A stretch of 64,000 nt of DNA from Baylisascaris procyonis (Eukaryota; Nematoda; Chromadorea; Rhabditida; Ascarididae), in assembly GCA_037389465.1 (NCBI GenBank), contig JAZARR010000183.1:32501-96500 (forward strand). The letters run 5' to 3'. The position numbers were made by a program, and so were the translations under genes. Of the stretch, positions 26,401 through 39,559 are shown in pieces. Position 1 is the first letter of the stretch. Every line of letters begins with the position of its first letter. Under the pieces are notes generated by a model, which searched no databases, was not told the origin of the DNA, and worked only from the letters and a program-made list of their open reading frames with translations.

Positions 26401-28055
26401 GTGTGCGTGTCTGTGTCTGTGCGTCTGTGTGTCTGTGTCTGTGCGTCTGTGTGTCTGTGTACGTGTGTCTGTGTGTGTCTGTGCGTCTGTGTGTCTGTGT
26501 TCGTGTCTGTGTGTGTCTGTGTCTGTGCGTCTGTGTGTCTGTGTCTGTGCGTCTCTGTGTCTGTGTGCGTGTCTGTGTGTGTGCGTCTCTGTGTCTGTGT
26601 CTGTGCGTCTGTGTGTCTGTGTACGTGTGCATGTGTGTCTGTGCGTCTGTGTCTGTGCACGTGTGTCTGTGTGTGTCTCTGTCTGTGTGCGTGTCTCTGT
26701 GTGTCTGTGTCTGTGCGTCTGTCTGTGTCTGCGTGTGTCTGTGTGTCTGTGTGCGTGTCTGTGTCTGTGCGTCTGTGTGTCTGTGTCTGTGCGTCTGTGT
26801 GTCTGTGTGCGTGTGTCTGCGTGTGTCTGTGCGTCTGTGTGTCTGTGTACGTGCGTCTGTGTGTGTCTGTGTGTCTGTGTGCGTGTCTGTGTGTGTGCGT
26901 CTCTGTGTCTGTGTCTGTGCGTCTGTGTGTCTGTGTACGTGTGTCTGTGTGTCTGTGTGCGTGTCTGTGTGCGTGCGTCTCTGTGTCTGTGTCTGTGCGT
27001 CTGTGTGTCTGTGTACGTGTGTATGCGTGTGTCTGTGCGTCTGTGTGTCTGTGTGCGTGTCTGTGCGTGTCTGTGTCTGTGCGTCTGTGTGTCTGTGTAC
27101 GTGCGTCTGTGTGTGTCTGCGTGTCTGTGTGCGTGTCTGTGTGTGTCTGTGTCTGTGCGTCTGTGTGTCTGTGTGCGTGTCTGTGTCTGTGCGTCTGTGT
27201 GTCTGTCTGTGCGTCTGTGTGTCTGTGTGCGTGTGTCTGCGTGTGTCTGTGTGTCTGTGTGTGTCTGTGTACGTGTGTCTGTGCGTCTGTGTGTCTGTGT
27301 GTCTGCGTACGTGTGTCTGTGCGTCTGTGTGTCTGTGTACGTGTGTCTGTGTGTCTGTGCACGTGTGTCTGTGTGTGTCCGTGTGTCTGTGTGCGTGTCT
27401 GTGTGTGTCTGTGTCTGTGCGTCTGTGTGTCTGTGTACGTGTGCATGTGTGTCTGTGCGTCTGTGTGTGTACGTGTGTCTGTGTGTGTCTGTGTGTCTGT
27501 GTGCGTGTCTGTGTGTGTCTGTGTCTGTGCGTCTGTGTCTGTGTGCGTGTCTGTGTCTGTGCGTCTGTGTGTCTGTGTCTGTGCGTCTGTGTGTCTGTGT
27601 GTCTGTGTGTCTGTGTCTGTGCGTCTGTGTGTCTGTGCACGTGTGTCTGTGTGTGTCCGTGTCTGTGTGCGTGTCTGTGTGTGTCTGTGTCTGTGCGTCT
27701 GTCTGTGTCTGTGCGTCTGTGTGTCTGTGTGCGTGTCTGTGTCTGTGCGTCTGTGTGTCTGTGTCTGTGCGTCTGTGTGTCTGTGTACGTGCGTCTGTGT
27801 GTGTCTGTGTGTCTGTGTGCGTGTGTGTGTGTGCGTCTCTGTGTCTGTGTCTGTGCGTCTGTGTCTGTGTACGTGTGTATGCGTGTGTCTGTGCGTCTGT
27901 GTGTCTGTGTGCGTGTCTGTGCGTGTCTGTGTCTGTGCGTCTGTGTCTGTGTACGTGTGTCTGTGTGTGTCTGCGTGTCTGTGTGCGTGTCTGTGTGTGT
28001 CTGTGTCTGTGCGTCTGTGTGTCTGTGCGTCTGTGTGTCTGTGTGCGTGTCTGTG

Positions 28056-31000
28056 ACTGTGCGTCTGTGTGTCTGTGTCTGTGCGTCTGTGTGTCTGTGT
28101 GCGTGTGTCTGCGTGTGTCTGTGTGTCTGTGTGTGTCTGTGTACGTGTGTCTGTGCGTCTGTGTGTCTGTGTGTCTGCGTACGTGTGTCTGTGCGTCTGT
28201 GTGTCTGTGTACGTGTGTCTGTGTGTCTGTGCACGTGTGTCTGTGTGTGTCCGTGTGTCTGTGTGCGTGTCTGTGTGTGTCTGTGTCTGTGCGTCTGTGT
28301 GTCTGTGTGTGTGCGTCTGTATGTCTATGTGTCTGTGTGTCTGTGTCTGTGCATCTGTGTGTCTGTGCACGTGTGTCTGTGTGTGTGCGTCTCTGTGTCT
28401 GTGTCTGTGCGTCTGTGTGTCTGTGTCTGTGCGTCTGTGTGTCTGTGTGCATGTCTGTGTGTGTGCGGCTCTGTGTCTGTGTCTGTGCGTCTGTGCGTCT
28501 GTGTACGTGTGCATGTGTGTCTGTGCGTCTGTGTGTCTGTGTGTGTCTGTGTATCTGTGTGCGTGTCTGTGTGTGTCTGTGTCTGTGCGTCTGTCTGTGT
28601 GTGTGCGTCTGTGTGTCTGTGTACGTGTGTCTGTGTGTCTGTGCGTCTGTGTGTCTGTGTACGTGTCTGTGCCTGCGCGTCTGTGTGTCTGTGTCTTTGC
28701 GTGTGTGTCTGTGTACGTGTGTCTGTGTGTCTGTATCTGTGTGTCTGTGTGGGTGTCTGTGTCTGTGTGTCTGTGTACGTGTGTCTGTTTGCGTCTGTGT
28801 CTGTGTGCGTGTCTGTGTCTGTGCGTCTCTGTGTCTGTGTCTGTGCGTCTGTGTGTCTGTGTACGTGTGTCTGTGCGTGTCTGTGTGTGTCTGTGTCTGT
28901 GTGTCTGTGTGGGTGTCTGTGTGTGTCTGTGTCTGTGCCTCTGTGTGTCTGTGTGCGTGTCTGTGTCTGTGCGTCTGCGTGTCTGTGTCTGTGCGTCTGT
29001 GTGTCCGTGCCTGTGCGTCTGTGTCTGTGCGCGTGTGTCTGTGTGTCTGTGTGCGTGTCTGTGTGTGTCCGTGTCTGTGCCTGCGCGTCTCTGTGTCTGT
29101 GTCTGTGCGTCTGTGTGTCCGTGTACGTGTGTCTGTGTGCGTCTGTGTGTCTGTGTTCGTGTCTGTGTGTGTCTGTCTGTGCGTCTGTGTGTCTGTCTGT
29201 GCGTCCGTGTGTCTGTGTGCGTGTCTGTGTCTGTGCGTCTGTGTTTCTGTGTCTGTGCGTCTGTGTGTCTATGTACGTGTGTCTGTGTGTGTCTGTGCGT
29301 CTGTGTGTCTGTGTTCGTGTCTGTGTGTGTCTGTCTGTGCGTCTGTGTGTCTGTCTGTGCGTCCGTGTGTCTGTGTGCGTGTCTGTGTCTGTGCGTCTGT
29401 GTTTCTGTGTCTGTGCGTCTGTGTGTCTATGTACGTGTGTCTGTGTGTGTCTGTGCGTCTGTGTGTCTGTGTTCGTGTCTGTGTGTGTCTGTGTCTGTGC
29501 GTCTGTGTGTCTGTGTCTGTGCGTCTCTGTGTCTGTGTGCGTGTCTGTGTGTGTGCATTTCTGTGTCTGTGTCTGTGCGTCTGTGTGTCTGTGTACGTGT
29601 GCATGTGTGTCTGTGCGTCTGTGTCTGTGCACGTGTGTCTGTGTGTGTCTCTGTCTGTGTGCGTGTCTCTGTGTGTCTGTGTCTGTGCGTCTGTCTGTGT
29701 CTGCGTGTGTCTGTGTGTCTGTGTGCGTGTCTGTGTCTGTGCGTCTGTGTGTCAGTGTGCGTGTCTGTGTGTGTCTGTGTCTGTGCGTCTGTGTGTCTGT
29801 GTGCGTGTCTGTGTGTGTGCGTCTCTGTGTCTGTGTCTGTGCGTCTGTGTGTCTGTGTACGTGTGCATGTGTGTCTGTGCGTCTGTCTGTCTGTGTACGT
29901 GTGTCTGTGTGTCTGTGCGTCTGTGTCTGTGTACGTGTGTATGCGTGTGTCTGTGCGTCTGTGTGTCTGTGTGCGTTTCTGTGTGTCTGTGTCTGTGCGT
30001 CTGTGTGTCTGTCAGTGCGTCTGTGTGTCTGTGCACGTGTGTCTGTGTGTGTCCGTGTGTCTGTGTGCGTGTGTATGTGTGTCTGTGTCTGTGTCTGTGC
30101 GTCTGTGTGTCTGCCTGTGCGTCTCTGTCTCTGTGTGCGTGTCTGTGTGTGTCCGTCTGTGTCTGTGTCTGTGCGTCTGTGTGTCTGTATACGTGTGTCT
30201 GTGTGTGTCTGTTTATCTGTGTGCGTGTCTGTGTGTGTCCGTGTCTGTGCGTCTGTGTGTCTGTGCGCGTGTGTCTGTGTGTCTGTGTGCGTGTCTGTGT
30301 GTTTCCTTGTCTGTCTGCGTGTCTGTGCCTGTGCGTCTGTGTGTCCGTGTACGTGTGTCTGTGTGCGTCTGTGTGTCTGTGTTCGTGTCTGTGTGTGTCT
30401 GTCTGTGCGTCTGTGTGTCTGTCTGTGCGTCCGTGTGTCTGTGTGCGTGTCTGTGTCTGTGCGTCTGTGTTTCTGTGTCTGTGCGTCTGTGTGTCTATGT
30501 ACGTGTGTCTGTGTGTGTCTGTGCGTCTGTGTGTCTGTGTTCGTGTCTGTGTGTGTCTGTGTCTGTGCGTCTGTGTGTCTGTGTCTGTGCGTCTCTGTGT
30601 CTGTGTGCGTGTCTGTGTGTGTGCATTTCTGTGTCTGTGTCTGTGCGTCTGTGTGTCTGTGTACGTGTGCATGTGTGTCTGTGCGTCTGTGTCTGTGCAC
30701 GTGTGTCTGTGTGTGTCTGTCTGTGTGCGTGTCTCTGTGTGTCTGTGTCTGTGCGTCTGTCTGTGTCTGCGTGTGTCTGTGTGTCTGTGTGCGTGTCTGT
30801 GTCTGTGCGTCTGTGTGTCTGTGTCTGTGCGTCTGTGTGTCTGTGTGCGTGTGTCTGCGTGTGTCTGTGCGTCTGTGTGTCTGTGTACGTGCGTCTGTGT
30901 GTGTCTGCGTGTCTGTGTGCGTGTCTGTGTGTGTCTGTGTCTGTGCGTCTGTGTGTCTGTGTGCGTGTCTGTGACTGTGCGTCTGTGTGTCTGTCTGTGC

Positions 31001-34000
31001 GTCTGTGTGTCTGTGTGCGTGTGTCTGTGTGTCTGTGTGTGTCTGTGTACGTGTGTCTGTGCGTCTGTGTGTCTGTGTGTCTGCGTACGTGTGTCTGTGC
31101 GTCTGTGTGTCCGTGTACGTGTGTCTGTGTGTCTGTGCACGTGTGTCTGTGTGTGTCCGTGTGTCTGTGTGCGTGTCTGTGTGTGTCTGTGTCTGTGCGT
31201 CTGTGTGTCTGTGTACGTGTGCATGTGTGTCTGTGCGTCTGTGTGTGTACGTGTGTCTGTGTGTGTCTGTGTATCTGTGTGCGTGTCTGTGTGTGTCTGT
31301 GTCTGTGCGTCTGTGTCTGTGTGCGTGTCTGTGTCTGTGCGTCTGTGTGTCTGTGTCTGTGCGTCTGTGTGTCTATGTGTCTGTGTGTCTGTGTCTGTGC
31401 GTCTGTGTGTCTGTGCACGTGTGTCTGTGTGTGTCCGTGTCTGTGTGCGTGTCTGTGTGTGTCTGTGTCTGTGCGTCTGTCTGTGTCTGTGCGTCTGTGT
31501 GTCTGTGTGCGTGTCTGTGTCTGTGCGTCTGTGTGTCTGTGTCTGTGCGTCTGTGTGTCTGTGTACGTGCGTCTGTGTGTGTCTGTGTGTCTGTGTGCGT
31601 GTGTGTGTGTGCGTCTCTGTGTCTGTGTCTGTGCGTCTGTGTCTGTGTACGTGTGTATGCGTGTGTCTGTGCGTCTGTGTGTCTGTGTGCGTGTCTGTGC
31701 GTGTCTGTGTCTGTGCGTCTGTGTCTGTGTACGTGTGTCTGTGTGTGTCTGCGTGTCTGTGTGCGTGTCTGTGTGTGTCTGTGTCTGTGCGTCTGTGTGT
31801 CTGTGCGTCTGTGTGTCTGTGTGCGTGTCTGTGACTGTGCGTCTGTGTGTCTGTGTCTGTGCGTCTGTGTGTCTGTGTGCGTGTGTCTGCGTGTGTCTGT
31901 GTGTCTGTGTGTGTCTGTGTACGTGTGTCTGTGCGTCTGTGTGTCTGTGTGTCTGCGTACGTGTGTCTGTGCGTCTGTGTGTCTGTGTACGTGTGTCTGT
32001 GTGTCTGTGCACGTGTGTCTGTGTGTGCCCGTGTGTCTGTGTGCGTGTCTGTGTGTGTCTGTGTCTGTGCGTCTGTGTGTCTGTGTGCGTGTCTGTGTGT
32101 GTCTGTGTCTGTGCGTCTGTGTGTCTGTGTGCGTGTCTGTGTGTGTGCGTCTCTGTGCCTGTGTCTGTGCGTCTGTGTGTCTGTGTACGTGTGCATGTGT
32201 GTATGTGCGTCTGTGTCTGTGTACGTGTGTCTGTGTGTGTCTGCGTGTCTGTGTGCGTGTCTGTGTGTGTCTGTGTCTGTGCGTCTGTCTGCGTCTGTGC
32301 GTCTGTGTGTCTGTGTGCGTGTCTGTGTCTGTGCGTCTGTGTGTCTGTGTCTGTGCGTCTGTGTGTCTGTGTGCGTGTGTCTGCGTGTGTCTGTGCGTCT
32401 GTGTGTCTGTGTACGTGCGTCTGTGTGTGTCTGTGTGTCTGTGTGCGTGTCTGTGTGTGTGCGTCTCTGTGTCTGTGTCTGTGCGTCTGTGTGTCTGTGT
32501 ACGTGTGTCTGCGTGTGTCTGTGTGTCTGTGTGCGTGTCTGTGTGCGTGCGTCTCTGTGTCTGTGCGTCTGTGTCTGTGTACGTGTGTCTGTGTGTGTCT
32601 GCGTGTCTGTGTGCGTGTCTGTGTGTGTCTGTGTCTGTGCGTCTGTCTGTGTCTGTGCGTCTGTGTGTCTGTGTGCGTGTCTGTGACTGTGCGTCTGTGT
32701 GTCTGTGTCTGTGCGTCCGTGTGTCTGTGTGCGTGTGTCTGTGTGTCTGTGTGTGTCCGTGTACGTGTGTCTGTGCGTCTGTGTGTCTGTGTACGTGTGT
32801 CTGTGTGTCTGTGCACGTGTGTCTGTGTGTGTCCGTGTGTCTGTGTGCGTGTCTGTGTGTGTCTGTGTCTGTGCGTCTGTGTGTCTGTGTGCGTGTCTGT
32901 GTGTGTCTGTGTCTGTGCGTCTGTGTGTCTGTGTCTGTGCGTCTGTGTCTGTGTGCGTGTCTGCGTCTGTGCGTCTGTGTGTCTGTGTCTGTGCGTCTGT
33001 GTGTCTGTGCACGTGTGTCTGTGTGTGTCTGTGTCTGTGTGCGTGTCTGTGTGTGTCTGTGTCCGTGCGTCTGTCTGTGTCTGTGCGTCTGTGTCTGTGT
33101 ACGTGTGTATGCGTGTGTCTGTGCGTCTGTGTGTCTGTGTGCGTGTCTGTGCGTGTGTGTGTCTGTGCGTCTGTGTCTGTGTACGTGTGTCTGTGTGTGT
33201 CTGCGTGTCTGTGTGCGTGTCTGTGTGTGTCTGTGTCTGTGCGTCTGTCTGTGTCTGTGCGTCTGTGTGTCTGTGTGCGTGTCTGTGACTGTGCGTCTGT
33301 GTGTCTGTGTCTGTGCGTCTGTGTGTCTGTGTGCGTGTGTCTGCGTGTGTCTGTGTGTCTGTGTGTGTCTGTGTACGTGTGTCTCTGCGTCTGTGTGTCT
33401 GTGTGTCTGCGTACGTGTGTCTGTGCGTCTGTGTCTCTGTGTACGTGTGTCTGTGTGTCTGTGCACGTGTGTCTGTGTGTGTCCGTGTGTCTGTGTGCGT
33501 GTCTGTGTGTGTCTGTGTCTGTGCGTCTGTGTGTCTGTGTGTGTGCGTCTGTATGTCTATGTGTCTGTGTGTCTGTGTCTGTGCATCTGTGTGTCTGTGC
33601 ACGTGTGTCTGTGTGTGTGCGTCTCTGTGTCTGTGTCTGTGCGTCTGTGTGTCTGTGTCTGTGCGTCTGTGTGTCTGTGTGCATGTCTGTGTGTGTGCGG
33701 CTCTGTGTCTGTGTCTGTGCGTCTGTGCGTCTGTGTACGTGTGCATGTGTGTCTGTGCGTCTGTGTGTCTGTGTGTGTCTGTGTATCTGTGTGCGTGTCT
33801 GTGTGTGTCTGTGTCTGTGCGTCTGTCTGTGTGTGTGCGTCTGTGTGTCTGTGTACGTGTGTCTGTGTGTCTGTGCGTCTGTGTGTCTGTGTACGTGTCT
33901 GTGCCTGCGCGTCTGTGTGTCTGTGTCTTTGCGTGTGTGTCTGTGTACGTGTGTCTGTGTGTCTGTATCTGTGTGTCTGTGTGGGTGTCTGTGTCTGTGT

Positions 34001-37000
34001 GTCTGTGTACGTGTGTCTGTTTGCGTCTGTGTCTGTGTGCGTGTCTGTGTCTGTGCGTCTCTGTGTCTGTGTCTGTGCGTCTGTGTGTCTGTGTACGTGT
34101 GTCTGTGCGTGTCTGTGTGTGTCTGTGTCTGTGTGTCTGTGTGGGTGTCTGTGTGTGTCTGTGTCTGTGCCTCTGTGTGTCTGTGTGCGTGTCTGTGTCT
34201 GTGCGTCTGCGTGTCTGTGTCTGTGCGTCTGTGTGTCCGTGCCTGTGCGTCTGTGTCTGTGCGCGTGTGTCTGTGTGTCTGTGTGCGTGTCTGTGTGTGT
34301 CCGTGTCTGTGCCTGCGCGTCTCTGTGTCTGTGTCTGTGCGTCTGTGTGTCCGTGTACGTGTGTCTGTGTGCGTCTGTGTGTCTGTGTTCGTGTCTGTGT
34401 GTGTCTGTCTGTGCGTCTGTGTGTCTGTCTGTGCGTCCGTGTGTCTGTGTGCGTGTCTGTGTCTGTGCGTCTGTGTTTCTGTGTCTGTGCGTCTGTGTGT
34501 CTATGTACGTGTGTCTGTGTGTGTCTGTGCGTCTGTGTGTCTGTGTTCGTGTCTGTGTGTGTCTGTCTGTGCGTCTGTGTGTCTGTCTGTGCGTCCGTGT
34601 GTCTGTGTGCGTGTCTGTGTCTGTGCGTCTGTGTTTCTGTGTCTGTGCGTCTGTGTGTCTATGTACGTGTGTCTGTGTGTGTCTGTGCGTCTGTGTGTCT
34701 GTGTTCGTGTCTGTGTGTGTCTGTGTCTGTGCGTCTGTGTGTCTGTGTCTGTGCGTCTCTGTGTCTGTGTGCGTGTCTGTGTGTGTGCATTTCTGTGTCT
34801 GTGTCTGTGCGTCTGTGTGTCTGTGTACGTGTGCATGTGTGTCTGTGCGTCTGTGTCTGTGCACGTGTGTCTGTGTGTGTCTCTGTCTGTGTGCGTGTCT
34901 CTGTGTGTCTGTGTCTGTGCGTCTGTCTGTGTCTGCGTGTGTCTGTGTGTCTGTGTGCGTGTCTGTGTCTGTGCGTCTGTGTGTCAGTGTGCGTGTCTGT
35001 GTGTGTCTGTGTCTGTGCGTCTGTGTGTCTGTGTGCGTGTCTGTGTGTGTGCGTCTCTGTGTCTGTGTCTGTGCGTCTGTGTGTCTGTGTACGTGTGCAT
35101 GTGTGTCTGTGCGTCTGTCTGTCTGTGTACGTGTGTCTGTGTGTCTGTGCGTCTGTGTCTGTGTACGTGTGTATGCGTGTGTCTGTGCGTCTGTGTGTCT
35201 GTGTGCGTTTCTGTGTGTCTGTGTCTGTGCGTCTGTGTGTCTGTCAGTGCGTCTGTGTGTCTGTGCACGTGTGTCTGTGTGTGTCCGTGTGTCTGTGTGC
35301 GTGTGTATGTGTGTCTGTGTCTGTGTCTGTGCGTCTGTGTGTCTGCCTGTGCGTCTCTGTCTCTGTGTGCGTGTCTGTGTGTGTCCGTCTGTGTCTGTGT
35401 CTGTGCGTCTGTGTGTCTGTATACGTGTGTCTGTGTGTGTCTGTTTATCTGTGTGCGTGTCTGTGTGTGTCCGTGTCTGTGCGTCTGTGTGTCTGTGCGC
35501 GTGTGTCTGTGTGTCTGTGTGCGTGTCTGTGTGTTTCCTTGTCTGTCTGCGTGTCTGTGCCTGTGCGTCTGTGTGTCCGTGTACGTGTGTCTGTGTGCGT
35601 CTGTGTGTCTGTGTTCGTGTCTGTGTGTGTCTGTCTGTGCGTCTGTGTGTCTGTCTGTGCGTCCGTGTGTCTGTGTGCGTGTCTGTGTCTGTGCGTCTGT
35701 GTTTCTGTGTCTGTGCGTCTGTGTGTCTATGTACGTGTGTCTGTGTGTGTCTGTGCGTCTGTGTGTCTGTGTTCGTGTCTGTGTGTGTCTGTGTCTGTGC
35801 GTCTGTGTGTCTGTGTCTGTGCGTCTCTGTGTCTGTGTGCGTGTCTGTGTGTGTGCATTTCTGTGTCTGTGTCTGTGCGTCTGTGTGTCTGTGTACGTGT
35901 GCATGTGTGTCTGTGCGTCTGTGTCTGTGCACGTGTGTCTGTGTGTGTCTCTGTCTGTGTGCGTGTCTCTGTGTGTCTGTGTCTGTGCGTCTGTCTGTGT
36001 CTGCGTGTGTCTGTGTGTCTGTGTGCGTGTCTGTGTCTGTGCGTCTGTGTGTCTGTGTCTGTGCGTCTGTGTGTCTGTGTGCGTGTGTCTGCGTGTGTCT
36101 GTGCGTCTGTGTGTCTGTGTACGTGCGTCTGTGTGTGTCTGTGTGTCTGTGTGCGTGTCTGTGTGTGTGCATCTCTGTGTCTGTGTCTGTGCGTCTGTGT
36201 GTCTGTGTACGTGTGTCTGCGTGTGTCTGTGTGTCTGTGTGCGTGTCTGTGTGCGTGCGTCTCTGTGTCTGTGTCTGTGCGTCTGTGTCTGTGTACGTGT
36301 GTATGCGTGTGTCTGTGCGTCTGTGTGTCTGTGTGCGTGTCTGTGCGTGTCTGTGTCTGTGCGTCTGTGTCTGTGTACGTGTGTCTGTGTGTGTCTGTGT
36401 GTCTGTGTGCGTGTCTGTGTCTGTGCGTCTGTGTGTCTGTGTGCGTGTGTCTGCGTGTGTCTGTGTGTCTGTGTGTGTCTGTGTACGTGTGTCTGTGCGT
36501 CTGTGTGTCTGTGTGTCTGCGTACGTGTGTCTGTGCGTCTGTGTGTCTGTGTACGTGTGTCTGTGTGTCTGTGCACGTGTGTCTGTGTGTGTCCGTGTGT
36601 CTGTGTGCGTGTCTGTGTGTGTCTGTGTCTGTGCGTCTGTGTGTCTGTGTGCGTGTCTGTGTGTCTGTGTCTGTGCGTCTGTGTGTCTGTGTGCGTGTCT
36701 GTGTGTGTGCGTCTCTGTGTCTGTGTCTGTGCGTCTGTGTGTCTGTGTACGTGTGCATGTGTGTATGTGCGTCTGTGTCTGTGTACGTGTGTCTGTGTGT
36801 GTCTGTGTGTCTGTGTGCGTGTCTGTGTGTGTCTGTGTCTGTGCGTCTGTGTGTCTGTGTTTGTGCGTCTGTGTCTCTGTGCGTGTCTGTGTCTGTGCGT
36901 CTGTGTGTCTGTGTCTGTGCGTCTGTGTGTCTATGTGTCTGTGTCTGTGCGTCTGTGTGTCTGTGCACGTGTGTCTGTGTGTGTCTGCGTGTCTGTGTGC

Positions 37001-37363
37001 GTGTCTGTTGTGTCTGTGTCTGTGCGTCTGTCTGTGTCTGTGCGTCTGTGTGTCTGTGTGCGTGTCTGTGTCTGTGCGTCTGTGTGTCTGTGTCTGTGCG
37101 TCTGTGTGTCTGTGTGCGTGTGTCTGCGTGTGTCTGTGCGTCTGTGTGTCTGTGTCTGTGCGTCTGTGTGTCTGTGTACGTGTGTCTGCGTGTGTCTGTG
37201 TGTCTGTGTGCGTGTCTGTGTGCGTGCGTCTCTGTGTCTGTGCGTCTGTGTCTGTGTACGTGTGTCTGTGTGTGTCTGCGTGTCTGTGTGCGTGTCTGTG
37301 TGTGTCTGTGTCTGTGCGTCTGTCTGTGTCTGTGCGTCTGTGTGTCTGTGTGCGTGTCTGTGA
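28056..37363. repeat. Large duplicated block inside the array, right copy (~9.3 kb)
   Basis: Partner of 3,683-13,002. It matches in order and spacing of TGA markers (852, 602, 4,075 bases) and in rare variants. The left copy lacks the marker that ends at 30,974 here; the corresponding site near 6,600 reads TGTGTCTGTG, so that marker was lost or gained after duplication. Confidence 0.78.
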
Positions 37364-39559
37364 CTGTGCGTCTGTGTGTCTGTGTCTGTGCGTCCGTGTG
37401 TCTGTGTGCGTGTGTCTGCGTGTGTCTGTGTGTCTGTGTGTGTCCGTGTACGTGTGTCTGTGCGTCTGTGTGTCTGTGTACGTGTGTCTGTGTGTCTGTG
37501 CACGTGTGTCTGTGTGTGTCCGTGTGTCTGTGTGCGTGTCTGTGTGTGTCTGTGTCTGTGCGTCTGTCTGTGTCTGTGCGTCTGTGTCTGTGTGCGTGTG
37601 TCTGCGTGTGTCTGTGCGTCTGTGTGTCTGTGTCTGTGCGTCTGTGTGTCTGTGTACGTGTGTCTGCGTGTGTCTGTGTGTCTGTGTGCGTGTCTGTGTG
37701 CGTGCGTCTCTGTGTCTGTGCGTCTGTGTCTGTGTACGTGTGTCTGTGTGTGTCTGCGTGTCTGTGTGCGTGTCTGTGTGTGTCTGTGTCTGTGCGTCTG
37801 TCTGTGTCTGTGCGTCTGTGTGTCTGTGTGCGTGTCTGTGACTGTGCGTCTGTGTGTCTGTGTCTGTGCGTCCGTGTGTCTGTGTGCGTGTGTCTGCGTG
37901 TGTCTGTGTGTCTGTGTGTGTCCGTGTACGTGTGTCTGTGCGTCTGTGTGTCTGTGTACGTGTGTCTGTGTGTCTGTGCACGTGTGTCTGTGTGTGTCCG
38001 TGTGTCTGTGTGCGTGTCTGTGTGTGTCTGTGTCTGTGCGTCTGTCTGTGTCTGTGCGTCTGTGTCTGTGTACGTGTGTATGCGTGTGTCTGTGCGTCTG
38101 TGTGTCTGTGTGCGTGTCTGTGCGTGTGTGTGTCTGTGCGTCTGTCTGTGTCTGTGCGTCTGTGTGTCTGTGTGCGTGTCTGTGACTGTGCGTCTGTGTG
38201 TCTGTGTCTGTGCGTCTGTGTGTCTGTGTGCGTGTGTCTGCGTGTGTCTGTGTGTCTGTGTGTGTCTGTGTACGTGTGTCTGTGCGTCTGTGTGTCTGTG
38301 TGTCTGCGTACGTGTGTCTGTGCGTCTGTGTGTCTGTGTACGTGTGTCTGTGTGTCTGTGCACGTGTGTCTGTGTGTGTCCGTGTGTCTGTGTGCGTGTC
38401 TGTGTGTGTCTGTGTCTGTGCGTCTGTGTGTCTGTGTGTGTGCGTCTCTGTGTCTGTGTCTGTGCGTCTGTGTGTCTGTGTGTCTGTGTACGTGTCTGTG
38501 CGTCTGTGTGTCTGTGTGTCTGTGTGTCTGTGTGCGTGTCTGTGTGTGTCTGTGTCTGTGTGTCTGTGTCTGTGCGTCTGTGTGTCTGTGCACGTGTGTC
38601 TGTGTGTGTCTTTGTCTGTGTGCGTGTCTGTGTGTGTCTGTGTCTGTGCGTCTGTCTGTGTCTGTGCGTCTGTGTCTGTGTACGTGTGTATGCGTGTGTC
38701 TGTGCGTCTGTGTGTCTGTGTGCGTGTCTGTGCGTGTCTGTGTCTGTGCGTCTGTGTCTGTGTACGTGTGTCTGTGTGCGTCTGCGTGTCTGTGTGCCTG
38801 TCTGTGTGTGTCTGTGTCTGTGCGTCTGTCTGTGTCTGTGCGTCTGTGTGTCTGTGTGCGTGTCTGTGACTGTGCGTCTGTGTGTCTGTGTCTGTGCGTC
38901 TGTGTGTCTGTGTGCGTGTGTCTGCGTGTGTCTGTGTGTCTGTGTGTGTCTGTGTACGTGTGTCTGTGCGTCTGTGTGTCTGTGTGTCTGCGTACGTGTG
39001 TCTGTGCGTCTGTGTGTCTGTGTACGTGTGTCTGTGTGTCTGTGCACGTGTGTCTGTGTGTGTCCGTGTGTCTGTGTGCGTGTCTGTGTGTGTCTGTGTC
39101 TGTGCGTCTGTGTGTCTGTGTGCGTGTCTGTGTGTGTCTGTGTCTGTGCGTCTGTGTGTCTGTGTCTGTGCGTCTGTGTCTGTGTGCGTGTCTGCGTCTG
39201 TGCGTCTGTGTGTCTGTGTCTGTGCGTCTGTATGTCTATGTGTCTGTGTGTCTGTGTCTGTGCATCTGTGTGTCTGTGCACGTGTGTCTGTGTGTGTCTG
39301 TGTCTGTGTGCGTGTCTGTGTGTGTCTGTGTCTGTGCGTCTGTCTGTGTCTGTGCGTCTGTGTCTGTGTACGTGTGTATGCGTGTGTCTGTGCGTCTGTG
39401 TGTCTGTGTGCGTGTCTGTGCGTGTCTGTGTCTGTGCGTCTGTGTCTGTGTACGTGTGTCTGTGTGTGTCTGCGTGTCTGTGTGCGTGTCTGTGTGTGTC
39501 TGTGTCTGTGCGTCTGTCTGTGTCTGTGCGTCTGTGTGTCTGTGTGCGTGTCTGTGACT

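Noticed and set aside
8..31834. A single open frame of over 10,000 codons on the + strand, plus many of 1,000-5,000 codons on both strands
   Set aside because: All three + frames are open at once because the repeat has no TAA/TAG; every translation is Cys/Val/Ser/Leu or His/Thr/Arg/Gln low complexity. This is an artefact of the satellite.
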